DNA of 64,000 nt, taken from Campylobacteraceae bacterium. Lineage in GTDB: Bacteria > Campylobacterota > Campylobacteria > Campylobacterales > Campylobacteraceae. The stretch lies in the NCBI GenBank assembly GCA_900753405.1, contig CAADYZ010000012.1, positions 1-64,000 on the forward strand. The letters are read 5' to 3'. The first letter of the stretch is position 1. Every line of letters begins with the position of its first letter. This document shows, piece by piece, positions 42,889-50,910 of the stretch. Both the position numbers and the translations under genes were made by a program. The notes beneath the pieces were generated by a model. That model saw nothing but the letters and a program-made list of their open reading frames with translations, was not told the DNA's origin and did not search any database.

Positions 42889-44451
42889 TTGATGGGTGAC
42901 ATTTTAGAGAAGATTGTAGCAAAGCGGCGAGAGGATTTAAAGCGTTTTGGCGCGACTCTTGGCGTTTGTTTGCCTGCAAGCAGAGGGCGCGAGGTTGTCC
43001 CTTTTTTGCAAAACTCAGGGGTGATTTTGGAGGTTAAGAGGGCAAGCCCTAGTAGAGGTGACATCGCGCCAGATTTAGACGCCGCCGCAACCGCAAAAAC
43101 TTACGCCAAATGCGGTGCTGCTGCGATCAGTACGCTTACTGAGAGGCACTTTTTCAAGGGCGGTTTGGAGGATTTGCTAGCAGTTTGTGCGGCGGTGGAT
43201 GAGGTGGCGGGGTCAAATTTGGTTTTGACAAATTCGCCAAAGCCAGCGGTGCTGCGAAAGGATTTTTTGATCGCTCCTGAGGAGATTGATGCGGCGTTTT
43301 TAGCAGGAGCGGACGCAGTTTTGCTCATCGCGCGGATTTTGGATGAAGAGTTGCTTTTGAAAATGGCGTCAAAAGCGGGCGAGCTTGGGCTTGGCGTGCT
43401 GTTTGAGGTGCGTGAAAAAGCCGACTTGCAAAAGCTTGCGTTTTTAAACAAAAAGCTTAGTTTGAAAAACTTTGTTTGCGGCGTCAATTGCCGTGATTTG
43501 GCGACTTTTGAGGTGGATTTGCTTGCGCCGTTGCGTGTGAAAAATGAGATCAATTTGCTAAATTCGAATTTAAAAATCGTCTTTGAAAGCGGCGTGAAAA
43601 CCCCTTCTGCGGCGGCGTTTGCAAAGGGTTGTGGTTTTGAGGGGTTGCTGCTTGGCGAGGCGGCAGCTTCAAACCCGCAAAACGCGGCGGCGTTTGTGGA
43701 GGCTTTTAAAGAGGCGAGGGAGAATTCGGCGTGTTTGAAGTGGGGCGAATTTGCGGTGAAAGAGGCTAACTTGAATGCGGCGCAAAGCTCATATAACACG
43801 CAAAAAACGGCTTTTAAAAGGCGCGCGCCGTTTGTGAAAATTTGTGGCGTCACAAACGAAGAAGACGCGGTTTTTTGCGCGCAAAACGGGGCGGATTTTT
43901 TAGGGTTTGTGCTGGCGAAAAACTCGCCTAGAAGGGCTGATTTGGAGTTCGTAAAAAGGGTGCGCGCAGTTTTGTCAAAATCAAATTTGACTCCAACGCT
44001 AGTTGGCGTAGTGACAGACGAAGCGCAAGCCAAAGAGGCGGCTGGGTTGGTGGAGAGCGGGGCGATTGATTTAGTGCAGTTTCACGGCTTTGCGCCGCCA
44101 GAATTTACGCAACAAAAGCCGCCTTGTTTTTGTGCGGTAAATCTCGCTTCGCAGGAGGATTTGGCGGTGCTTGCTTCGCGGTTTAACGCAGGTGAGCCGC
44201 GTGTGTTGCTTGACTCAGGGACGGCAAAAAGCGGCGGAAGCGGCGTGCGGGTTGAAAAGGGGCTTGTCAAAGAGGCGGCAAAACTTGCGCCGTTGTGGCT
44301 AAGCGGCGGGATCAACGAGCAAAATGTCGCGGAGTTGGCGGCTGAGTTTTCGCCAGAGTTGATTGACGCGTCAAGCGGCTTGGAAGCAGAAGTTGGGCGC
44401 AAAAGCAGGCAAAAGGTGGCGGAGTTTTTCGCGGCGTTAAGAGAATTGTAA
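42889..44451 (+). CDS. trpCF: Fused indole-3-glycerol-phosphate synthase / phosphoribosylanthranilate isomerase
   Basis: 520 residues. The likely start is MMGDILEKIVAKRREDLKRF or the second ATG (42892). TrpC occupies about residues 1-285 (VILEVKRASPSRGDI, LTERHFFKGG, LRKDFLIAPEEI, GVNCRDLATFEVD). TrpF occupies about 310-520 (VKICGVTNEEDA, GFVLAKNSPRRA, VQFHG, LLDSGTA). The linker contains SSYNTQKT from the second dispersed repeat, and TrpC and TrpF each carry copies of the first (SNLVL, NSNL, KSNLT). The TrpC-TrpF fusion resembles E. coli, whereas C. jejuni keeps the two apart. Confidence 0.95.
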   Translation: MMGDILEKIVAKRREDLKRFGATLGVCLPASRGREVVPFLQNSGVILEVKRASPSRGDIAPDLDAAATAKTYAKCGAAAISTLTERHFFKGGLEDLLAVCAAVDEVAGSNLVLTNSPKPAVLRKDFLIAPEEIDAAFLAGADAVLLIARILDEELLLKMASKAGELGLGVLFEVREKADLQKLAFLNKKLSLKNFVCGVNCRDLATFEVDLLAPLRVKNEINLLNSNLKIVFESGVKTPSAAAFAKGCGFEGLLLGEAAASNPQNAAAFVEAFKEARENSACLKWGEFAVKEANLNAAQSSYNTQKTAFKRRAPFVKICGVTNEEDAVFCAQNGADFLGFVLAKNSPRRADLEFVKRVRAVLSKSNLTPTLVGVVTDEAQAKEAAGLVESGAIDLVQFHGFAPPEFTQQKPPCFCAVNLASQEDLAVLASRFNAGEPRVLLDSGTAKSGGSGVRVEKGLVKEAAKLAPLWLSGGINEQNVAELAAEFSPELIDASSGLEAEVGRKSRQKVAEFFAALREL

Positions 44452-44464
44452 AAAAAGGAAGGTT

Positions 44465-45718
44465 ATGTTTTCAAAGGATGGGTTTTTTGGTCGGTTTGGC
44501 GGGAAGTATGTAGCTGAGGTGCTTAGAAGCGTGCTTGACGATTTGGAGGCGGGCTTTAAAGAGGCGTGGGCGGACGAGAGTTTTCGGTGTGAGTTTGAGG
44601 AGTTGCTGCGAGACTTTGTTGGGCGTCCGACTCCGCTTTTGTTTGCGAAAAATGCGACAAAAAAGCTCGGCGGAGCGCAGATTTACATCAAGCTTGAAGG
44701 GCTTGCAAACACGGGGGCACACAAGATCAACAATGCGCTTGGGCAGTGCTTGCTTGCAAAACGGCTTGGCAAAAAACGAGTCATCGCAGAGACGGGTGCT
44801 GGGCAGCACGGCGTGGCAACGGCGGCAGCGTGCGCAAAACTTGGGATCGAATGCGTGATTTATATGGGAGCGGTGGATGTCGCAAGACAGCAGCCAAATG
44901 TCGCTACGATGGAGCTTTACGGTGCAAAAGTTGTCGCGGTAAAAAGTGGCACGCAGACGCTAAAAGACGCGGTGAATGAGGCGATGCGTGAGTGGGCGAA
45001 CGACCCGCACCAGACGCATTATGTGCTTGGTTCAGCGCTTGGTCCAGCGCCTTTTCCAGACATCGTGCGAGAGTTTCAAAGCGTGATTGGCAAGGAGTTG
45101 AAGGCTCAGCTAAAAGAGCATAATGTCGCGACCGAAAATGTCGAGGCGATCATCGCGTGTGTCGGTGGCGGGAGCAACTCGATGGGCGTGTTTAGCGCCT
45201 TTGCCAAAGAGTCGCAACCGCGGCTAATCGGCGTTGAGGCGGGTGGCAGAGGGCGCGGCGTTGGCGAAAACGCCGTGAGGATGAATGACGAAGCGCGCGA
45301 GGGGATTTTGCAAGGCTACAAATCTCGCTTTTTGCTTGACGAAGACGGGCAGGCGTTGCCGACACATTCGATCAGTGCAGGGCTTGATTATTGCGGGATC
45401 GGACCGCAGCTTGCACTGCTTGCGGAGGTTGGCAGGGTCGAGTTTAGCAGCGCGACAGACGAAGAAGCACTTGCGGCGGTGAAGTTTTTTGCGCAAAATG
45501 AGGGTGTGCTTTTTGCCTTAGAGAGCGCGCACGCAGGGGCGGAGGCGGTGAAGCTTGCGGCTAGTTTGCCGCCTTCAAAAGTGGTCGTGGTGAATATGAG
45601 CGGAAGAGGGGACAAGGACATTTTCATCACCTCGCCGCGTTTGCGTCCTGTGCAGTGGCGCGAGTTTTTGCGCGAAGAGTTGCAGCGGGTTGAAGAAATT
45701 TGCAAAAACCAAATTTGA
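44465..45718 (+). CDS. trpB: Tryptophan synthase beta chain
   Basis: 417 residues. FGRFGGKYVAEVL is the usual start; the PLP Lys lies in NTGAHKINNALGQ; the phosphate-binding GGGSNSMG and the ETGAGQHGVATA catalytic loop with its Glu are present. It condenses indole with serine. The last residues KNQI and the stop TGA are supplied by a repeat copy (45705), which runs directly into the trpA ribosome site region. Confidence 0.98.
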   Translation: MFSKDGFFGRFGGKYVAEVLRSVLDDLEAGFKEAWADESFRCEFEELLRDFVGRPTPLLFAKNATKKLGGAQIYIKLEGLANTGAHKINNALGQCLLAKRLGKKRVIAETGAGQHGVATAAACAKLGIECVIYMGAVDVARQQPNVATMELYGAKVVAVKSGTQTLKDAVNEAMREWANDPHQTHYVLGSALGPAPFPDIVREFQSVIGKELKAQLKEHNVATENVEAIIACVGGGSNSMGVFSAFAKESQPRLIGVEAGGRGRGVGENAVRMNDEAREGILQGYKSRFLLDEDGQALPTHSISAGLDYCGIGPQLALLAEVGRVEFSSATDEEALAAVKFFAQNEGVLFALESAHAGAEAVKLAASLPPSKVVVVNMSGRGDKDIFITSPRLRPVQWREFLREELQRVEEICKNQI

Positions 45719-45728
45719 AAGGCGTGGG

Positions 45729-46514
45729 ATGAAGATTTCGCTAATGAGTCATTTGATCGCTGGTTTTCCGACAAACGAAGTGGCGTTTTTGTGTGCAAAA
45801 TCGCTTGTCAAAGGCGGCGCAAAAAGCATTGAAATTCAGCTGCCTTTCTCAGAGCCTAGCGCGGACGGAGAGGCGATCAGCTCGGCGTGTGCGGAGGTTT
45901 TAAAGGGCGGTTTTAGCGTGAGCGAGGCGTTTGATTTGGCTGAGAAAATTCGCGGCGAGCTTGGCGTGGAGGTGGTGATGATGAGTTATGCGTCTTTGGT
46001 TTTTACGCCCGGCGTTGAGCGGTTTGCAAAGCACGCGGCGGCACGCGGTGTGAGTGGGTTGATCGTGCCTGACTTGCCGTTTGACTTAGACGAAGGGCTT
46101 AGGGCGGCGTGCGAGGAGAATGAGATGGAGATGATCCCAGTGGCGGCGCCTTCGATGAGCGGTGAGCGGCTTGGGTGGCTAAAAGAGGCGAGGTTTGGGC
46201 GGATTTACGCTGCGCTTCGCACGGGAATTACGGGTTTGCAAACGCAAGTGACTGAGCAGACAAGAGTGTTTTTAAACTCGCTTCGTGAAGAGAATTTGCA
46301 AAAACTGAATTTGAGTTCGCAAACCGCCTCGCAGCCGCGAATTTTAGGCGGTTTTGGTATCACCGACCGCCTCTCAGCCGCCGCCGCTGCGCCATTTGTG
46401 GATCAAGTTGTCGCAGGTAGCGTTTTTGTCAGACTCATCACCGCCAACAGGGAGAATTTAGGGGCGATGCAAGAGGCGTTGGAGGCAAAGGCAAGGGAAA
46501 TTTGCGGCGAGTAG
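45729..46514 (+). CDS. trpA: Tryptophan synthase alpha chain
   Basis: 261 residues from ATG at 45729. The catalytic residues are the Glu in SIEIQLPFSEPSADG and the Asp in ADG. VPDLPFDLD, YAALRTGITG and GGFGITDR follow the family pattern. It cleaves indole-glycerol phosphate and channels indole to TrpB. A polar loop near residues 195-210 (ENLQKLNLSSQTASQP) is encoded by a diverged repeat. Last gene of the operon, followed by an inverted copy of the second repeat. Confidence 0.96.
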   Translation: MKISLMSHLIAGFPTNEVAFLCAKSLVKGGAKSIEIQLPFSEPSADGEAISSACAEVLKGGFSVSEAFDLAEKIRGELGVEVVMMSYASLVFTPGVERFAKHAAARGVSGLIVPDLPFDLDEGLRAACEENEMEMIPVAAPSMSGERLGWLKEARFGRIYAALRTGITGLQTQVTEQTRVFLNSLREENLQKLNLSSQTASQPRILGGFGITDRLSAAAAAPFVDQVVAGSVFVRLITANRENLGAMQEALEAKAREICGE

Positions 46515-46540
46515 GCAAAGTTTTCTTAAAGCCGTTTTGT

Positions 46541-46557
46541 CGTGTTATATGAGCTTT
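46541..46557. repeat. Second dispersed repeat, inverted copy after trpA
   Basis: The complement reads AAAGCTCATATAACACG, identical over 17 bases to the copies at 29535-29551 (end of dnaG) and 43784-43800 (TrpC-TrpF linker). Shorter CATATAACACG copies lie at 27300, 27687 and (inverted) 42838. Confidence 0.8.
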
Positions 46558-46696
46558 AAGCTGTTTTTGCCTCGCGAAAACTTAAAGAAAAATGCGCCCA
46601 AACGCGGGCAAAACTTGCGCTGTGTATTAGTAAAGAATTTAAAAAAGCGTGGTAAAATGGCGGGTTACATTCTTTGAAATTACACAAAGGCGATTT

Positions 46697-49600
46697 ATGA
46701 ATTTTGCGAAAAAATTCTGTTTAAGCATTCCTTCGGCGATTGTTTTGTTTTTAGTTTTTGCAGCAGTAAGCGGCGCGGCAACTTTCATCGAAAGCATTTA
46801 CAACACGCAGACGGCGTGGGCTGTTGTTTATGGGACTTGGTGGTTTGGCTTCATCCAACTCTGGCTTGGCATCAACCTCGCCTACAACATCTTCGCCTAC
46901 AAGCTTCTTAGTCTAAAAAAACTCCCTTCGCTCGTCTTTCACTTGGGCTTTTTGTTTATCTTGCTTGGGGCGATTTTAACGCGGTATTTTGGGCAAGAGT
47001 GGCAGATGAGAATCCGCGAAGGCTCGCAAACGGCGTTGATGCAAACTTCGCAAAGCTTCGTGCAACTGCAAGAATTTCACGCCAAACAACTCGCCAAAAA
47101 AGAGCTTTACATTGCTCTAAACGGAGCGAACGACTTTCAGCTTAGCCTTGATTTGAACGCGTCAAATTTGTCAAATTCGAATTTGACAAATTCTTCGGCG
47201 AGGGCGTTGGCTCAAAAGGCGACTTTAACCTACAAAAACATCATCCCAAAAGGAGTTGAAGCGTGGGTTGAGAGCAAAGACGGCGTGGCGGTGGCGGAGG
47301 TTTTATTTAGCGACCACAACCGCTCGCAAAGCTTCACTTTTACGCAAAACAAAAGCCTTGAAATCGCCGATGTAAGTTTCACTTTCAACGAAAAACCAAA
47401 GCAAGCAAAATTCATCAGCATCAACCTCGTTGGCGAGAAATTCGAGCTTACGACAAATGTGAATCTCACAATGACCGACATCCAAAAAGGGCAGACGCTA
47501 GCCTTGAAAGCGGGCGAGACTTGCGAGCTTAACTCGCTTCAAACTTTCAACTTTGAGGGGCTGAATTTTAGTTTCAAAACGCTGCTTGCAAAGGGGCTTC
47601 GTGGCGTGAAGGCTTCTGAGGACAAAGAGGCGGCGGCGGCGTTGGTTTTTGAGCTAAATTACGGCGGCGCAAGCAAGGAGGTTTTTGCGTTTGAAGGGGC
47701 GCAAGGGAGGATTTTTGAAGCGGGCGGGCGGTATTTTGTCGTCACTTGGTCGCCGCTGATGCAGACTTTGCCGTTTGAGTTGCGGCTCAATAAATTCGAG
47801 CTTTTACGCTACCCGGGCTCAAACTCGCCAGCAAGCTACGCAAGCGAGGTGAGCGTGATTGACGCGGCTGAAAATAAGAGTTTTGAATACCGCATTTTTA
47901 TGAATAATGTTTTAGACTACAAAGGTTTTAGATTTTTCCAAAGCAGTTATGACGCGGATGAGAAAGGGACGATTTTGTCAGTGAATGCAGACCCGGGCAA
48001 ACGCCCAACCTACCTTGGCTACTTGTTGTTAGGCGTTGGATTTTTGATGATGGTTGTTAGTCCAAATTCGCGCTTTCGCCGCCTTGCAAAAAGCGTTTCG
48101 CAAGACTCGACTCAACGCCTTTTTGGGTCAAATTCGAATTTGACAAAAAAAGGAGGCAAAGGCGGGCAAAACGGCGTAAAAGCGGCGGCGTTTTTAGCAG
48201 CGTTTTTGCTCTTTTTTGCTGTGCCAAAGCAGCTTGAAGCGCAAAATCACACCTTTCCAAGCATACCGCAAAGCCACATCGACCAGCTTAACACGCTTGT
48301 GGTTCAGAGTTTTGACGGACGGATGAAGCCTTTTCACTCGGTTGCAACAGAGGCGTTTAACAAAATCTACCGCAGCAGCACTTACGAGGGACTTGACGGC
48401 GTGAGCGCGATGCTTTTGATGATGATTGACGGAGAGTATTGGCGTAAGTTACAGCTTGTGAAGGTCAAAGACAAGGAGATTAAGAGGATCTTGTCGATCC
48501 CGTTAAAGCAAAAGGCGGCGAGTTTTGACGACTTTTTTGAGAGTGCGGACGGCAAGTGGGCTTACAAACTCTCCGAATACAGCGAAGAGGCAAACCGCAA
48601 AAAGCCCTCAGCTCGCGGCGTTTTTGACAAAGAGGTCTTGAAGGTTGATGAGCGGTTGAGCGTGCTTTATCAAGCGTTGATGGGCGAGTATTTCCGCATT
48701 TTACCAAAGCAAAATGATGAGGCAAATTCGTGGTTTAGCCCGAGTCAGCTTATGATGAGTGGGGCGGAAAAAGAGGAGATCATCACCGCGTTTAGGCTGG
48801 TGCAAAACTACTTTGCCGCCCTCACGCAGGCGTTTAGCACGCAAAAATGGGACGAGGCGGACGCAGCACTTGGGGCGATCAAAGCCTACCAAAGCGAATT
48901 TGGCGCAGCGGTGATGCCAAGCGAGGCGAAGATTAAAAGCGAAGTTTGGTTTAACAAACTCGACATTTTTGACAAACTAATACTGCTTTATGTCTTTACT
49001 GGGCTTGTTTTGGTCTGCTGTGTTTTTGTGAAGATTTTCAAGCCTTCTCTTAACCTCAAACTCCTCTTTCAAGCGGGGTATTTCATCAACATCTTCGCCT
49101 TCATCGCGCTGTCGTTTGGGCTTGGGCTGAGGTGGTATGTCGCAGGTCACGCGCCGTGGAGCAACGCGTACGAGAGTATGGTTTTCATCGCGTGGAGCTT
49201 AGCCCTTAGCGGCATCGTCTTTGCGAACCGCTCGATGATCTCGCTGGCTTTGACGGCGCTTTTGGCTGGGGCGGTGCTTTTTGTCGCGCATTTAAGCTGG
49301 ATGGACCCGCAGATCACCACGCTTGTCCCTGTGCTTCAAAGCTACTGGCTAACTATCCATGTCAGCGTCATCACCGCAAGTTACGGCTTTTTGGGGTTGT
49401 GCGCGTTGCTCGGCTGTTTCACGCTCATCCTCTTTGCCATCGCCCCAAACAACAAGAATGTCCTTCACGGCATCACCGAAGCCACGCGCATCAACGAGAT
49501 GGCGATGATCTTAGGGCTCGGGCTTTTGACGATCGGCAACTTTCTTGGCGGCGTTTGGGCGAATGAGAGTTGGGGGCGCTACTGGGGGTGGGACAGCAAG

Positions 49601-49882
49601 GAGACTTGGTCGCTTGTGAGCATCCTAATCTACGCTGCGATCGTGCATTTTCGCTTTGTCCGCCTGCTCAACTCGCAGTTTGCCTTCGCGGTGGCTTCGA
49701 TGTTTGCGTATTGGAGCATTGTGATGACATATTTTGGCGTGAATTTCTACCTCACTGGAATGCACAGTTACGCCTCGGCTGAGACGGGCAGTGTGCCGCC
49801 GTTCATCCTCGTCATAGTCGCGGTGATGGTTGTTTTGTGGGGCGTTGCGTGGCGTGGCAGAAAATTTAGCCAAAAGCTTTAA
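46697..49882 (+). CDS. ccsBA: Fused cytochrome c synthetase CcsBA (ResB-ResC)
   Basis: 1,061 residues from ATG at 46697. The N-terminal CcsB part has membrane helices from residue 10, then a large periplasmic domain, then a helix (YLGYLLLGVGFLMMVV). The C-terminal CcsA part has the heme-handling WWD signature (WGRYWGWDSKETWSL) and flanking His-bearing helices. System II machines of this fused type attach heme to CxxCH cytochromes such as PetC. Two insertions (SNLSNSNLTNSS near 155 and GSNSNLTKKGG near 480) are encoded by repeat copies. Confidence 0.96.
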   Translation: MNFAKKFCLSIPSAIVLFLVFAAVSGAATFIESIYNTQTAWAVVYGTWWFGFIQLWLGINLAYNIFAYKLLSLKKLPSLVFHLGFLFILLGAILTRYFGQEWQMRIREGSQTALMQTSQSFVQLQEFHAKQLAKKELYIALNGANDFQLSLDLNASNLSNSNLTNSSARALAQKATLTYKNIIPKGVEAWVESKDGVAVAEVLFSDHNRSQSFTFTQNKSLEIADVSFTFNEKPKQAKFISINLVGEKFELTTNVNLTMTDIQKGQTLALKAGETCELNSLQTFNFEGLNFSFKTLLAKGLRGVKASEDKEAAAALVFELNYGGASKEVFAFEGAQGRIFEAGGRYFVVTWSPLMQTLPFELRLNKFELLRYPGSNSPASYASEVSVIDAAENKSFEYRIFMNNVLDYKGFRFFQSSYDADEKGTILSVNADPGKRPTYLGYLLLGVGFLMMVVSPNSRFRRLAKSVSQDSTQRLFGSNSNLTKKGGKGGQNGVKAAAFLAAFLLFFAVPKQLEAQNHTFPSIPQSHIDQLNTLVVQSFDGRMKPFHSVATEAFNKIYRSSTYEGLDGVSAMLLMMIDGEYWRKLQLVKVKDKEIKRILSIPLKQKAASFDDFFESADGKWAYKLSEYSEEANRKKPSARGVFDKEVLKVDERLSVLYQALMGEYFRILPKQNDEANSWFSPSQLMMSGAEKEEIITAFRLVQNYFAALTQAFSTQKWDEADAALGAIKAYQSEFGAAVMPSEAKIKSEVWFNKLDIFDKLILLYVFTGLVLVCCVFVKIFKPSLNLKLLFQAGYFINIFAFIALSFGLGLRWYVAGHAPWSNAYESMVFIAWSLALSGIVFANRSMISLALTALLAGAVLFVAHLSWMDPQITTLVPVLQSYWLTIHVSVITASYGFLGLCALLGCFTLILFAIAPNNKNVLHGITEATRINEMAMILGLGLLTIGNFLGGVWANESWGRYWGWDSKETWSLVSILIYAAIVHFRFVRLLNSQFAFAVASMFAYWSIVMTYFGVNFYLTGMHSYASAETGSVPPFILVIVAVMVVLWGVAWRGRKFSQKL

Positions 49883-49935
49883 CCAAATTCGGTTTTAGCA
49901 AAATGTCAAAATCAAATTTGGTTTAAGGGGCTGGG

Positions 49936-50397
49936 TTGAGGATCGCACTTCTTTGTATCGGCAATGAATTTCGAGGGGATGACGGCGTTGGCATTGAGGC
50001 GGGCAGGCAGTTTGAGAAAAGGGCGGCTGCGGGCGAGCTACAAAACGAGTGGCAGGTCTTTTTTGGTGGAGAGACGCCTGAAAATGAGTTTGGCGCGATC
50101 CGCGAATTTGCGCCGCAGCTAGTCATCGTGTGTGACGCAGTCGGCGGCTTTAAAGCGGGCGAGGTCGAGTTTTTAAACCTGCAAGATGAGAGAAGCTACA
50201 TCTTCTCAACTCACAACATCCCCTCGCCGATCCTGCTAAGCTACATCCGCAGTTTTTGCCAACGAGTCATCTTTTTAGGCATTTGCGTAAGCATTGAAAA
50301 TGTCCTAGAAATTCGCCAAAACCTCAGCAGCGAGGCGCAAAACGCGGTGAAAAAGGCGGTTGAAAAACTCACACAAGTGGATGAAATTAGTTGTTAA
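49936..50397 (+). CDS. Hydrogenase maturation protease family protein (HycI-like)
   Basis: 153 residues from a TTG start with AAGGGG upstream. LLCIGNEFRGDDGVGIEAG contains the first acidic nickel ligand, IVCDAVGGFKAGEVEFL the second region, and FSTHNIPSPILLSYI the His. It would process a NiFe-hydrogenase large subunit. It is a second, distinct protease from the one at 27107, again without hydrogenase structural genes beside it. Repeat copies fill the 53 bases after ccsBA. Confidence 0.85.
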   Translation: MRIALLCIGNEFRGDDGVGIEAGRQFEKRAAAGELQNEWQVFFGGETPENEFGAIREFAPQLVIVCDAVGGFKAGEVEFLNLQDERSYIFSTHNIPSPILLSYIRSFCQRVIFLGICVSIENVLEIRQNLSSEAQNAVKKAVEKLTQVDEISC

Positions 50398-50406
50398 AGG
50401 AAGAGG

Positions 50407-50898
50407 ATGAGGAATATCTGGCTTTACATTGTTTTAAGTTCGATTTTTGCGATTGTCGTGGCGTGTGGTTACACGATTTACAAGAGTTTGGACTACCCGA
50501 TTGAGACGGCAAATCCATACTTCGAGAAGTTTGACGAGGTTTATAAAAACTACGACATTTTAGCCCAAAACCGCCAAAATTTCGAGCAAAATTACAGCTT
50601 TTCGCCGCTTTTTCGCACGAGCCGAGAGGTTGCTAAGAACAAAAGGGCGGTTTTAGTCCGCGTGGGCGAGGCGAAGGACTTTGCGTTTGAGACAAATGCG
50701 AGCGTGACGAGTGCGCAAGCGGTGCTAACTCGTCCGCACACGCAAAAAGCAGACGCGAATTTGACGACCTCTTTTGCAGCAGGCGAGCTGGTGGTGAAGG
50801 ATGTCGCAGTTAGCCAAAAGGGGCGGTGGCAAGTGGAGCTGAGGGTGGATGCGCAAAACGCAACTAAACTCTACACCATCGAGCTTTGGGCTGAGTAG
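50407..50898 (+). CDS. FixH-like single-pass membrane protein
   Basis: 163 residues. One N-terminal membrane helix (IWLYIVLSSIFAIVVACGYTIYK) is followed by a periplasmic domain ending in the FixH/CcoH-type beta-sandwich pattern (VVKDVAVSQKGRWQVELRVDA). FixH-like proteins assist cbb3 oxidase assembly, but no oxidase genes are near, so the assignment is tentative. It lies 9 bases after the HycI-like gene and 12 before uvrA. Confidence 0.6.
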   Translation: MRNIWLYIVLSSIFAIVVACGYTIYKSLDYPIETANPYFEKFDEVYKNYDILAQNRQNFEQNYSFSPLFRTSREVAKNKRAVLVRVGEAKDFAFETNASVTSAQAVLTRPHTQKADANLTTSFAAGELVVKDVAVSQKGRWQVELRVDAQNATKLYTIELWAE

Positions 50899-50910
50899 CA
50901 AGGCGAGAGA

